From Malus domestica (lineage: Eukaryota; Streptophyta; Magnoliopsida; Rosales; Rosaceae): a stretch of 64,000 nt of DNA. Numbering within the stretch: the first letter of the stretch is position 1; the number at the start of each line of letters is the position of its first letter. Under the pieces are notes generated by a model, which saw nothing but the letters and a program-made list of their open reading frames with translations, had not been told where the DNA came from and did no database searches. Location: NCBI RefSeq assembly GCF_042453785.1, contig NC_091676.1:21745001-21809000 (forward strand), in the 5' to 3' direction. This document shows, in pieces, positions 11,396 through 22,475 of the stretch. Made by a program: the position numbers and the translations under genes.

Positions 11396-13417
11396 TTACA
11401 CATAGTATCGAGGCTTTGCTGATCTTTCCCTTTTAGAATCGTCCTGCAATGACAGAAGAAGTGAGAAATAGAATTAAGATAACTCCAACACAAATAATAC
11501 CGACTGAAACTTACATGGAAGCTGTAGGTGATCTTATCGGTAACATCGATTACCTCCTTCCACTTTCTCCCAATGCTCATCTGCATGACAAGATAAAAAA
11601 ATTCAGCCACTTGTCCACAAAGTTGCAACAGATCACATGCAAAAATTCAAGGAAATATAATCAATAATTAATGGATCCACCTATTGCTGATGGGGCAGAG
11701 GTCAATCGAGTATATGATATAAAGTCAATCTCGTATTAAGAATCATAGTTCAGTTGATTAATAAAGATCAACAATTTTTCATGGATGCTTTCGCTTCTTA
11801 GGATATGCAGATATCTATAAAATAGTTCACAGATAAGCTGGGGCTTTAACTATATCATTGTTAACATCAGAGCAGATTAAAATTCACCCAAACAGGAATA
11901 TAGATAAAGCAAACCCACAAAGCTTAAAACATCCTATTTAAAGTGCAAGTTTGAATGACACCTGTGCAGCCTCGTTTGCAGCATTCCTAGTCCATAGTGC
12001 AAGTTTGTCCTGCCTCTGGCGCACACTTGCTACCACTCCGCATATCTCATCAGCCTCATCAAATTGCTCTCCAATCAGTGCCATCAACTGTCCAATAAAA
12101 TAGAAACCCCTTAGTATCAATTTTCAAGTAAACCCTAACGTAACATGAATCAACCTAAGTGACTAGTCCAATGCACACAATAATCTTCTGCCACAGTGAG
12201 CAAGAACCAACCATTCTTACTGCTGAGGAGATCAAGATTATACATAGAACAATATTCAGTGTCCATATAGTTTAGCACATGCTATGTGGCAATATCAATC
12301 AAAACCGTTAATTAGGTGAAATCAAGTCTAATTGTATGTCTTGATTCAACGTCTCGAAAAAAGTATCCTAAACTATGATTCCTCTATATGTGTATTGTGT
12401 AAGTGCGCGTGTGTGCGTGAATCAGTATGATGTTTAACTATATGGAAATCGAAATCTCACAGTCTCTAGCCACATGGTATCAAGGTTAGCCTTCCTGCTG
12501 CTGGTGACAGTCCACTTCCCTCCATTAGCACACTCAGGATCCTCCCACTTTGGTTCAACCCCAGCCCGGAACAAGTGGAAGTCTGCATGAACCGTCAACT
12601 TGCTGGGTTTGAATACGTGATCATACAGACTGCAAACAGATTTTGCATCTCAACATCAAATTTCCGGATTGGAATCAGATTAACATTCAGAACTTGAATC
12701 AAGTGAAGTTGCATATAATCAGAGTTTGTAGGTCCACAATGAAACTATAATTCGGAAGGAAAAGAACCGAAAATATTAAAAAATTAACTAAATGCAGCTG
12801 GGTAACTTAATTGTCTGGACTTAAAGAATTCTCCACTAAATTTTGTCATCAGCCAAGCATAGTCTAATTACAAAGTTAGAAACGTTAAAGCTCAATTTGT
12901 TGAAACAAAAAGACCAAATACTCTGGTACAATACTTGGATTTACAGAAAAAATCCACTAAATTTTCTCTTCAAACAAACACGATCTAATTACAAATCACA
13001 TACAATCAACAAACAAGCAAAAGTCAGCAAACACCCACATATCACAAATACGAAAACAAAACCGAATGGAAAAAAATACAGAGAAATAAAATTAATTAAT
13101 ATTCAAACCCAAAATTGAAAATCCCAAATTAACAAAGGGGAAGAAATGGGGCATTAGGTTTAGGTCATGTAATCTAATTCTTACCACCAAAACTCCTGGA
13201 CGGTTTCGAAGGTGTAGGCTTTGCGGAGCGAGGAGCCCCACGCAGCACCTTGCTTGGGCTTGGATTGGTTATCGAACCAAAAGGTCCACTTTCTCTCCAG
13301 CTTGTGGGGGCCGCTGCTTGCCTGTATCTTGGTATCAGAGGCCGCCGCCTCAGCCGCAATATTCTCCTGTGTGTCCACCTCTGGTCGCGGCACCGCTGCT
13401 GCTACCTCTGTCGCCAT
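11396..13417 (-). CDS. eIF(iso)4E: Translation initiation factor eIF(iso)4E, cap-binding
   Basis: Five coding exons on the minus strand: 13417-13185, 12629-12461, 12087-11962, 11580-11515 and 11443-11396. All have GT-AG introns and the frame stays open, giving 213 residues. I start at the ATG at 13417 (MATEV...); the in-frame codon further up at 13426 is GTG. The conserved core is clear: [20 protein letters not shown], then FWCLYD across the exon 1-2 junction, [14 protein letters not shown] with the Trp-Glu pair that holds the m7G cap, and the exon 3 stretch from [17 protein letters not shown] on. Exon 3 has the usual length for the family (42 codons). The protein pairs with eIF(iso)4G in the plant-specific eIF(iso)4F complex. 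In many crops this gene family is a susceptibility factor for potyviruses; nothing here shows whether this allele confers resistance. Confidence 0.96.
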
Positions 13418-14172
13418 TGTTGTCACTTGTGGAAACCTTTTGAGCCGTCTGTGTGTCTGGGTTTTGTTGATTGGAAGGAGGAGGAGAAAGGAGAGAGCAT
13501 ACGGATTTGGAATCGGGTCCTTATATTTGGAGGATCCGCCGGGCCGGTGTTACGTTATGTTCCCCTGGTCTGACCCGATGGGTAGGCTCGCATGAGCCCA
13601 ACTAGGTGGGCCGACAACAATCCAATGTTGTTTGAAGAAATTTGTAACACACGTCATTGTATTATTAGGCAAAATATCGCCGTAGTAACGTACCTATAAA
13701 TTACTCTCCAAATCATCAAATTCAAACTACACATCTTACAATTTAGTACAAAGAAAGAAGATTCTTATCCCAAACAAAAGCCTAAAGGAGTGGAATGCGG
13801 CAACAGTTGAGATTTAGTTAAATTCTTACAAAATGAGCGGGTAAATAAAGCTTGGAAGATGGTGTATGTACAATCTCTCTCCCAAATTTGAAATAAAAAA
13901 ATTATCATATTTTCTTAAATTTAGTACTTCAATATGTTTGATATGTCGTGATTGTTTGATTAGAATCTTCCTAAAGGTTCAATCTGCCTAGCATTAGTCT
14001 TTTAAGAAGATGCTAATCAAACATTCGTGGCATAAAAATACTACGCAAATTGAAGTATAAATTTGATAGTTGATGAAATTTCTAGATTAAAGGCACATGG
14101 AGCAAAATGACACTTAAATCTCTCAACTCTTATCACGGTTGAAAATTTTCATCCTCATCACATAACCCTCGC
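13418..14172. promoter_or_regulatory. eIF(iso)4E upstream region and intergenic DNA
   Basis: The first 150 bases or so are CT/GA-rich and GC-richer, as expected for the leader and core promoter of the minus-strand eIF(iso)4E gene. The rest is AT-rich with no gene recognised. Confidence 0.4.
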
Positions 14173-14453
14173 AGGTGCGTTTGGTACGCAGACGGGACGG
14201 GACGGAACGGGACGGGACGGAACGAATGTGTAATTTTTTAAAAAGACATGGGGTATATTTGTCTTAAAATGGTAAAACATTGTGTTCCACAGACGTGGAA
14301 CAAACCCGTTCCAGGGGGGGGAGGTGGAACGCAAAAACATCCAAAATCTGTCCCGTGGAACAGCCCGTTCCACCCATTTTTGGCGCACCAAACGCGGGAC
14401 GGAACGCCTCGTCCCGTTCCGTCCCGTCCTGTCCCACGTACCAAACGCACCCT
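14173..14453. mobile_element. MITE with GGGACGGAAC subterminal repeats
   Basis: About 280 bases with matching terminal inverted repeats (AGGTGCGTTTGGTACG at the left; CGTACCAAACGCACCC at the right). Inside each end are repeated GGGACGG or CCGTCCC units in opposite orientation, so the whole can fold back. I could not find a convincing target-site duplication, so the superfamily is open. The open frames across it on both strands are products of the simple repeats. Confidence 0.75.
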
Positions 14454-15206
14454 TAATTAACGTTCTTCCGATGGTTATCGACCCCGTTCAAATCAAACCC
14501 ATTTTGCATCTGGTGGCAGGTGTTGGATGCAGCGTGATGGCCATAGTATTGGACGATCGTGACTCGCATAGAGTCTCTTTTTCTTCTCTTTCGTTTATGA
14601 ATAGATGAGGTGTCTGTCACTTGTCGTGGTGTTGACATTCGTCCATGTTACTGAATGAGAAAATTGGGGGGTTTTTTTTTATCCGAAGCAATGGCGATAT
14701 TTCATTAAAGATTATAACATGATTTTAAAAGGTACGTTCAGCTGGGTGTACGTTAAACTGGGTGTATTTTTTCAATGATCAAATCCTTGATCTGAAAAGA
14801 GTAAAGCACAACAAACAAACATAGTACATTCTCTACGTAACCACCACAAACAACACAATACACAAGAATCAGTGGTGTAAATCTTCCGCAATAGATCAGT
14901 AGTGACAGATCCCAAATTGAGGAATACACAAAACCATCACGAAAATGAGGCCACACAACCTTTGGGCGGCACAAATAAACACAAACTTCAACTAAGCCGA
15001 GAAGGAAACCACCGACAACTCATCTTCACACAGAAAACATGGCAGCTTGTTCTGATCATCAAAACCATCACCGTAGAAGAACATGTTTTTATTTACATCT
15101 TTTGGCAAAATGAATAATTTATATTCCACCACTAAGAGCTTTCTGACCATAAAAAATTAAAATACCCATTCGAAAATATATACTATTTAGTTATTGGGAT
15201 AACATA
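14454..15206. other. Intergenic, no gene recognised
   Basis: AT-rich sequence between the MITE and the hAT-type element. Small frames at 14753-14974 (-) and 14902-15117 (+) overlap each other and carry no known motif. Confidence 0.3.
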
Positions 15207-15214
15207 GTGGTGAG

Positions 15215-17730
15215 CAGTGGCGAAGCTACTGAGGTGCAAGAAGGTGCGAGCACACCTTCCGTCGAAAATTGAGATAGAGAATTCACCCTTCTACTAGACT
15301 ATTGTTGCGCTCATGTGACTATTGTTCCGAGCACACCTTTCGTCAGAAATTGACCTTAAGAGCGAGAATTCACCCCTCTATTGGACTGTTGTTGCGCTTA
15401 TGCGACCATTGTTCTAGGCTGAGCTATGCAAGTCTGGACAGGGTTAGACAAGCACTAAGGGGTATGTAGAGAAGCCAGAATGTGAAAATGTTTTTGTTGC
15501 AGAGCCAGTGTGCGTAAGAAAGAAGATGATATCCTTTTTTTTTGGGAATTGTTATTAACACTTAAAATCTCATTTCACACACCAAACTTTCTATATTTTC
15601 TTTGACACTTTCCTTCCTTGAGGCACAATATGAATCTTCTACCCGTATCTAATCATTGAGAATTTAACCTCTCAACATGTACCAACTGGTAAAGATCGCC
15701 TCGTCTTTGCTTCAGTAAGGGGAGGTTTGTCCTGAATAATTCAAAACAAACTTATTTTAACTACTTTAATTGTAAAGTAACAAACTATTTCATCGGTATT
15801 CCATGAACACTCTTGCATATGAAAAAGAAGAGTACAGCTTGGAAACCTTTATATCACTTAGTGCAAGGAAGTGCGACCATATCTTAGGTCAGAGGCGGAT
15901 CTATTAAGGGACTAAGATGGTCCCAGGACCACCCAAAAACTCAGAAAAGTAGCTATGAAAATCTCTAAAGACCACCTAAATCTGGGCTGTGGTGGGGGAG
16001 AAAAGCAGCCATGGTTGCTGAGCACCTTCTGCAAAATAGAAGGAGAAAGAAGAAGACTCATTTTCTTTCAAATTACTTCGCCAAAACGACTGTTTTGGGC
16101 CAAACCATTAAAAAAAAAGGAAAGCGTACATTTTTTATTGTGATTGGACATCCGGTCACATCCCTTTGGTTTAGACTCCACATGAGGTTCATCAATCCAT
16201 GGCCATGCACACTGGTGGCCGAGGTGGGACCCACTTCAAAGTAAAAATCAATTTAAAGACCTTGAAAAATAAAAAGATTATATCAAGGGAGTCGTAATCT
16301 CATTAAGTAATCATTTCGTTTTGTCCTTGGGATTCCTCAACTCTTCCAACCAGTAAAAACTTTAAACTTACCCTCCTCCTCTATGCTTATTGCTGACTGC
16401 TGCCCAGTGGCAGTGGGCCTATAATCTTTGTTGGCATTTGGGTTTAGCCTTTAGTTTGCATACATCTTCCATTCTTCTCTTCGATCCCAAAACCCTAATT
16501 AGAGTTTAGTTATGCAAGTTTTTGATGCCTAGTTTATTTATTAGTGCATGTTGTGAGGACTTGTCACTCAAGTGATCGAACATAGTGTTTGTCCTTGTAT
16601 TAACAACAAGAGTTTTGATAGTCTCGCATTCACAATAAGAGTTACACATTATGTAGTTATACTTAAGACAACAAAAATATTTATTTTATTTTGATAGACA
16701 GATAGTGACTTTGTCGTTTTTATTTTTTTTTCAATATTATTTTGGTCTTTTTTTTTTGAGCTTTAAAGTTAGGACCATCCCATACTAAAATTCTAGATCC
16801 GCCACTGCTTTAGATCATCGGAAATTGACTCTAAGTGCGAGAATTCGCCTCTCTGCTAGACTGTTGTTGCACTTATGCGGCCATTGTTCTAGATGGAGCT
16901 ACGCAAGTCTGGACAGGGTTGGGCAGGTGCTAGGGGACAGTTTGTGGAGAAGGCCAGAATTTGAAAATGTTTTTGTTGCAAAGTTGGTGTGCGTGGGAAA
17001 GAAGATGGTAACCTTTTTTTATCTTCCTTTTTTTTTTATCTTTTTTTATTTTTTATCTTTAACTAATCCCGTATACCTTTTTTCCTCTTTAAAATGGTCC
17101 CACCATCTTTTCTTTCCTCACTTTTATACTACTTTTTTTTTTCTCTTAATCAATCTTCTGACTTTTGTTTTTTCATTTTTGAGTGATGTTGTATTAGTTT
17201 CTTTATCTTTTTAAGACCACGTCAATTCAGTTCTTTTATCAAGCTTTGTACCAAATAATATAATTATACCTAATTGTATAACTTTGGCTAAATTTATCGT
17301 CTTTAGACTGGACGCGTGTTTTGAAACTACTTTTGAAATGTTAAAACCCTTAAGCATGAGGTTAAAAATATTTAATAACAAAAGATTTTCTTTTAGTTAT
17401 CATAGTTTTTTTTTTTTGGAGTTTTTTAATATCTTCTTATGTGCGTTATGGTGGATAGATAGGTTTTATACTGTTTAGTACTACTAAGTGTAATGTGCAT
17501 CGAGATTTTATGCTGAACAATGTGAATCTTGCATTAGAAGTGATACTTATGCTTGTGATTTCGTGTTCAATTTTTTCACCTTCTATTCACTTGAGCCACT
17601 CTTGTTTCAATCTCTTCATTGACTACACTGTCTATTTTTTAACTTTTTCTGAATTGTCCAATGTATTTAAAATGACAATAAAACCTAAACGTTTTGCCCA
17701 TTTCTCTTATAATTTTTGACTTCGTCACTA
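15215..17730. mobile_element. Degenerate hAT-type element, interrupted by another element
   Basis: The left end reads CAGTGGCGAAGCTAC; the right end, read inward, TAGTGACGAAGTCA. These match each other and the ends of the better-preserved hAT at 40384-41760. Flanking 8-mers GTGGTGAG (15207-15214) and ATAGTGAG (17731-17738) agree at 6 of 8 positions, as expected for an old 8-bp hAT duplication. Inside, a stretch of about 190 bases (about 15345-15530) recurs in direct orientation at about 16818-17010, the copies separated by a second inserted element. No transposase coding region is recognisable. Confidence 0.55.
15890..16807. mobile_element. Nested non-autonomous TIR element (CAGAGGCGGATC ends)
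   Basis: The ends are CAGAGGCGGATCTA (left) and TAGATCCGCCACTG (right), good inverted repeats. Further internal similarity lies at GGACCA/GGACCATCC near each end. Flanking 8-mers TCTTAGGT and CTTTAGAT match at only 5 of 8 positions, so the target duplication is weak. It lies inside the element at 15215-17730. No transposase is seen; frames at 15955-16244 carry no known motif. hAT is the likely superfamily. Confidence 0.5.
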
Positions 17731-17754
17731 ATAGTGAGGGTGTATAAGAATGAG

Positions 17755-17916
17755 TAATGAGGGAGACCAAAATTTTAAACCAAGTTTACAAATCAAATGA
17801 TATATCACCAATATAAAATAAATATGTTAATCAACGTTTAAGTAATAATTCAATCATCAACAACCACATCATTTGGTTTGTAAATTTAATTTGAAAATTT
17901 TGATTTCTCTAGCATT
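17755..17916. mobile_element. Short MITE, same family as one in the caleosin intron
   Basis: TAATGAGGGAGACCAAAAT on the left and TTTTGATTTCTCTAGCATTA on the right are inverted repeats. The interior reads AATCAAATGATATATCACC, then ATAATTCAATCATC and CACATCATTTGG. The same order of motifs occurs at 25368-25516. Confidence 0.6.
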
Positions 17917-18021
17917 ATTAGTATAAAAATACGTTAGATTCAAACTTTGAAATGTTAACTGAAAACCTTCTCTCACACATGTCAAAAATTTTGCAGTATC
18001 TATTGTTATATTTAGTATAAG

Positions 18022-18073
18022 ACTCTGTAGCTTTAATTATGATTTGTGCAGAAGGGCAGGCATGGCTGATGAA
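18022..18073. repeat. Left copy of the 52-bp duplication flanking the 6.1-kb insertion
   Basis: Fifty-two bases, from ACTCTGTAGC to GGCTGATGAA, identical to 24140-24191. The last seven bases (TGATGAA) overlap the first bases of the solo LTR. Confidence 0.9.
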
Positions 18074-18191
18074 CGGGTTTAAATCTCCTATTTTACTTGC
18101 AAGAATCACAAGGTTATTGTAGTATAAACGGATTTCGCAAGGTCATCTCCACAGGGATTATTAAATAATTCGAACTAATCAGATTCCATTT

Positions 18192-18553
18192 TGTTTATAC
18201 CATATTTAGGGCCTCGTATATTTGGGCCTTGGGCCTTGTATTTGGGCCTCACACTAAAGCCCATACTTTGTAAAAGAGGAGGAGCCCCTTATTCTATAAA
18301 AGGGGACTCCTACCCTCATTCTAGAGGAGGCCGATTCCTAGGCCTGAGATCCCCTCTCTCACCCTCAGAGCCTCCTCACATCCCCTAAGCTCTAAGCTCT
18401 CTCTCCCTCTTCAACAGAGAAATACAATACAATTAGTGTGGACGTAGCCCAAATCTTGGGGTGAACCACGATAACTCTTGTGTTATTTACATTACTTGCA
18501 GATTCACGGTCGGATTTACGTTGTTCCAAGACCTCCGGTTTTGTGCATCAACA
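18192..18553 (+). repeat. Left LTR of the LARD-like element
   Basis: Starts TGTTTATACC and ends GTGCATCAACA. A TATA box, TATAAAAGG, lies at 18295-18303. The R/U5 part contains GTGGACGTAGCC (18438-18449) and GTGAACCACG (18461-18470). Confidence 0.9.
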
Positions 18554-18555
18554 TT

Positions 18556-18573
18556 TGGCGCCGTCTGTGGGAA
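18556..18573 (+). other. Primer-binding site of the LARD-like element
   Basis: TGGCGCCGTCTGTGGGAA begins two bases after the left LTR. The TGGCGCC start is complementary to a tRNA 3' end in the usual way for plant Gypsy elements. The matching tRNA was not determined. Confidence 0.65.
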
Positions 18574-19790
18574 ACGACACGAAAAGCTATGTCGGTTCTC
18601 TTTCATTTTTTTCATCAAACCTCACAACCTCCACCGTGAATCTGCAGAAAACAGCACCGCCTCTCCTGGATGCCCACTTCTCTCCTCCACAACCCAGTTC
18701 CTCTCTCCTCAATTTGGGCACATTTCAGAGAACAGTGACAGAACCACCACCCACACTCCATCTCCTCGATCCCATCCCATCACATCACATCCCATCAAAA
18801 TCCAACATCTCAAATTGTTGATTGATTCAAACGCCCCAACTAAAACCTGAAAATTCACCAAAACATTTTTCAGTTTTTGCGACGATTTTGAATCCCAGTC
18901 CAATTGATTCCATAGCTGAAAAACAAGCTCAAATATTCTCCGAGGAGTGCAAATTATTCCCTGCAGATGTTCACATCCAGTCCGACCCCGAAGCTATGGG
19001 GGAAAGAGATGAACAGCAGAGTAAAGGCGATTTCGAGTGGGAAAGAGAACCGGCGCCGCTTCAATGGACATCATCGAAGATCCCATCTCAGATCTGCCTC
19101 AAGCAATGGATACGTCAGAGTCTGGAGCTCATAACCCAAGTGCTGCTGTTTCAAAATTTGATTGAGACGGCCCGAGCTCACGACAAGGAGGCTCGAGCTT
19201 ACGACCTATCTGAGAAAACCAAACCCTCAAACCCGGCCTCTTCAAGCAGATACGGAGCCACGAGGTCACAATTGCAGAGCGTTTCGTGCTCAGAGTCCCA
19301 TACGTGAGCCCAGGGATAGAACCCCATCTCAACTTTAGCTATGGCAGACTCGTGAGGGATGAAGTTGATGGATCTGATCACAGCTGACCCATCCACCGTA
19401 TCAGCTTCTGCCTCCACAACGACGTCGTCGTCGGCGTCGACTCAGCCGGCTCAGTCATCTGTCATGCGTTTTCGCCACCAAAAGCAGCTTAATTTAGGCA
19501 CTTTGAGATCTGGGATTTGTCACGTGTTGTACCCCAACCTCTACCTCCGGCTTGCTACACTTCCCGACACCTTCCACCGTCGAAGTCAGGTCGATCGCGG
19601 GAAGGAGATTCACATCAGTAAGGCTGCATGAAGCCGATTCCCGATACCCTCCCGACGCGCCTTTTCTCTGTAAGGCTTTGGCGGTGGCATATTGCTTTGA
19701 AGACTGATTTGATTGACTTGAAGCAGGGAAAACAGAAAAGCCTCATGAAAATTCTCTCTCTTCCCCTTCAGATCTCTAAACCTCATGGCC

Positions 19791-20285
19791 ATGCCTTCAT
19801 CGCCACCAACGACGTCGCATTAGTATTACAGATGCACTCGCTTCGTCGGCGTGTTTTCTCTGGACTCCGTCCTCTCATGCCCCCACTGCGAAACCAGCTT
19901 CCTCGAAGAGATCGAGACGATGCCACAGCCACTACTGCAGCCTAACTGTACTATAATGACGCCGCAAGGTCGGGGGCTCCGACCACTTCCGCCCACCATG
20001 TCCGACCTTTTAATGGGTTAGGGCTTCAACCACTTCTTTGAACAGCTCTCCCAGATTGAAATTAACGGTTTGGGCCGACTTGAAAACCCATCTGCGTCTA
20101 AATCCGCTGTGAAATCTATGCCCGATATTCAAATCACCGATACCCACGTCGGGTCGGACTCACAGTGCGCCGTTTGCAGAGAAGCATTCGAACTCGGGTC
20201 GGAGGCCAAAGAAATATCGTGCAAGCACATATACCACCCAGATTGTATCCTCCTTTACGCTCTCACAATCTCTCTCATTCAATGA
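19791..20285 (+). pseudogene. Captured fragment of a RING-H2 E3 ubiquitin ligase gene
   Basis: The fragment starts with an ATG at 19791. It then shows the N-terminal zinc-ribbon-like part of this RING family (YYRCTRF, then CPHCETSFLEEIE), with a TAG where Trp would be expected before YYRC. After a degraded stretch, the linker FEQLSQIEINGLG follows (from about 20035). The start of the RING-H2 finger is also present: CAVCREAFELGSEAKEISC, then KHIYHPDC. The finger stops after the first six or so zinc ligands; the Trp and last Cys pair are missing. It resembles RNF126/RDUF-like ligases. Frame breaks and the truncation make it non-functional as a ligase. Its position between the LTRs shows it moves as cargo. 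Confidence 0.75.
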
Positions 20286-20625
20286 TTCGGTGGAAACTGT
20301 GCAGAACATGTTTGGGAAGTGAAGGAAATTAGTGAGGGAACCTACAAAGAAGGGGGATGATCTCGTCGAAAACACGTGGCAGCACTTAAAAACAAGCCCC
20401 AGTTTTGCTGATGCTGCCATGGAAAAAATTGCACAAGGAACAAAGGTTCTAGCAGAAGGCGGTTACGAGAAGATTTTTCGATCAACCTTTGAGGCAACTC
20501 CCGATGAGCAACTTCCAAATTCATTTGCATGTTACTTGTCCACATCAGTCCAGTCATGGGAGTTTTATATGTTTCTACTGCAAAGCTTGCCTATTGCAGT
20601 GATAATCCCATTTTGTACAAAGCTA
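20283..20625 (+). pseudogene. Captured fragment of a GEM-like (GRAM domain) gene
   Basis: Begins DSVETVQNMFGK, with a TGA soon after. It then reads [17 protein letters not shown] and [17 protein letters not shown], then [12 protein letters not shown]. After a one-base frame change it continues [19 protein letters not shown]. These are hallmarks of the plant GEM-like/ABA-responsive GRAM family. The domain is incomplete at its C-terminus and shifted, so no working protein is expected. The RING-H2 fragment lies just upstream on the same strand, and different source genes are implied. A following tract (20640-21060) may be a third capture; I do not recognise it. Confidence 0.75.
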
Positions 20626-21289
20626 AGAGCCACGTCTTCTTCTTGGTCTTCCGTATCTCTGCACAATCTTCAACTGCATCATCATCATAACCTTGAGAAT
20701 AATGCAGTAATGGGTTATCTTCAACAACCCACTTGGACAAAGGGAATAACTTTTTGCATGTGCTAAATCTGACCCATGCCATCCTGTTCGTCCATCAGCT
20801 TGTCAAAAGAAACAGAAACAAAAGCAGTAAAAGTAGAGCAGGTTTCTTTAAACACAAAGCTGGAAAATGGTCCCACAACCACAATCATAAAGGAATTCAA
20901 ACATCAAATGATGCCAAGCTGTTGCCATCCCACTACAAGGTCCCAGCATCTCATTGTGTCAGTGCCTTGGGACGTTGGATTGACAAGACACCGAGCACCA
21001 TTATTCCTAAAAAAAGTGGTCCTCCAAGAAAGCAAAAGCAAAAGCAAGAAATAAAACACCTCAACAGAATGATGTGATTTACTTCTCTTGTTTTTATATG
21101 ATGTAATTTATTTTTCTTATCTGTTGGAGACATCTGTATAAACCCCATCAGAGGGTATAAAAAAAAAAAAAAAAAAAAAGGCAAAGCCCAAAATAAATGG
21201 GCTGGCATGTTGTGGAGGGCGAAGGCCCATAAGCCCAAAAAAAGCTCCAACCAGGCGATCAAAAGTACGCCTAGTACTCCAAATTATAC

Positions 21290-21770
21290 ATGAACACTAC
21301 TCATGTCAACATCCATAAGCATCACTCATCCAATCATACATAAACATTCATGAGCATCACTCATGTCAACATCCATAAGCATCACTCATGTCAACATCCA
21401 TGAGCATCACTCATGTCAATCAACATAAACATGCATGAGCATCACTCATGTCAAATCAGCTTCAAAGACTTCATTTACAGAGCTCTAGCTTCAAAAGCTT
21501 CATTTACAAGAGCTCTAGCTTCAAAAGCTTCATTTACAAAAGCTCTAGCTTTAAAAGCTTCATTTACAGAGCTCTAGCTTCAAAGACTTCATTTACAGAG
21601 CTCTAGCTTCAAAAGCTTCATTTACAAAAGCTCTAGCTTTCAAAGACTTCATTTACAGAGCTCTAGCTTCAAAAGCTTCATTTACAAAAGCTCTAGCTTT
21701 AAAAGCTTCATTTACAGAGCTCTAGCTTCAAAGCTTCACTTGCAAAGCTTCACCTACAAAGCTTCAGTGC
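21290..21770 (+). repeat. Two tandem arrays inside the LARD-like element
   Basis: From about 21290 to 21450 there are repeats built on CATGAGCATCACTCATGTCA. From about 21455 to 21770 there are about ten repeats of roughly 28-30 bases built on AGCTTCATTTACAGAGCTCT. The second unit contains HindIII-like AAGCTT and SacI-like GAGCTC palindromes. Confidence 0.85.
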
Positions 21771-21915
21771 AGGGTATACAAATACCGCATCTGAACAACC
21801 ACCACTTCGGCCCATACATGGATTCAATTTGAAGTCTCCAGCCAACAGACTCTATTGACCGAAGACTTGAGGGACTACATTATGTACCATATATTGGGCC
21901 TCAACTGGGCCTCAT

Positions 21916-22262
21916 AAAAAATACTTGGGAGACTCTAGCCCATCACTTATGTATTGAGGAGCGAGCCCTTATTCTATAAAAGGGACTCCTTCACTTTTAG
22001 AGAGCACTCATGAAAAATACTTGGGGGACTCTAGCCCATCACTTATGTATTGAGGAGCGAGCCCTTATTCTATAAAAGGGACTCCTTCACTTTTAGAGAG
22101 CACTCATGAAAAATACTTGGGGGACTCTAGCCCATCACTTATGTATTGAGGAGTGAGCCCTTATTCTATAAAAGGGAATCCCTCACTTTCATTAAAGAGC
22201 ACCCATTATTCATGTACTGAGGAGTGAACCCTTATTCTATAAAAGGGACTCCCTCACCTTCA
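21916..22262 (+). repeat. Tandem copies of the LTR TATA region
   Basis: Three copies of about 95 bases plus a shorter fourth. Each contains CTTATTCTATAAAAGGGA, which matches the LTR promoter at 18289-18304. TATAAAAGG occurs near 21975, 22071, 22167 and 22238. The array lies upstream of the right LTR. Just before it (about 21863-21910) is a diverged copy of the junction GACTTG-GGGACTAC plus the LTR start. Confidence 0.85.
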
Positions 22263-22475
22263 AACGCCACAAGCCAAGCCAACCAAGGCAACATAAGCTA
22301 CAAGCAAAGCGGCCTCACAACATGTGCTACTTCTAGTTGAGCATCATTTCAGATTGGGCACCGCCTCATATCGAGCATCAGTTCTAGACGACATTTAGTT
22401 ACTTCGGCCCACACATGGACTGAATTTCAAGTCTCCAGCCAAAAGACTCTCTTGACTGAAGACTTGGGGGACTAC

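Noticed and set aside
13418..13426. Upstream start for eIF(iso)4E
   Set aside because: The codon at 13426 is GTG; the ATG at 13417 gives the usual MATEV start.
14158..14608. Several overlapping 70-108-codon frames
   Set aside because: They overlap on both strands across the GGGACGG repeats of a MITE and have no domain.
18461..19631. Ser/Pro/Thr-rich frames of 113-161 codons as gag genes
   Set aside because: No gag motif or zinc knuckle. They lie in the cargo region of the LARD-like element and may derive from another captured transcript, but I could not identify a source.
21300..21770. CRISPR-like array
   Set aside because: Short direct repeats without unique spacers in plant DNA, inside a retroelement; they are ordinary tandem repeats.
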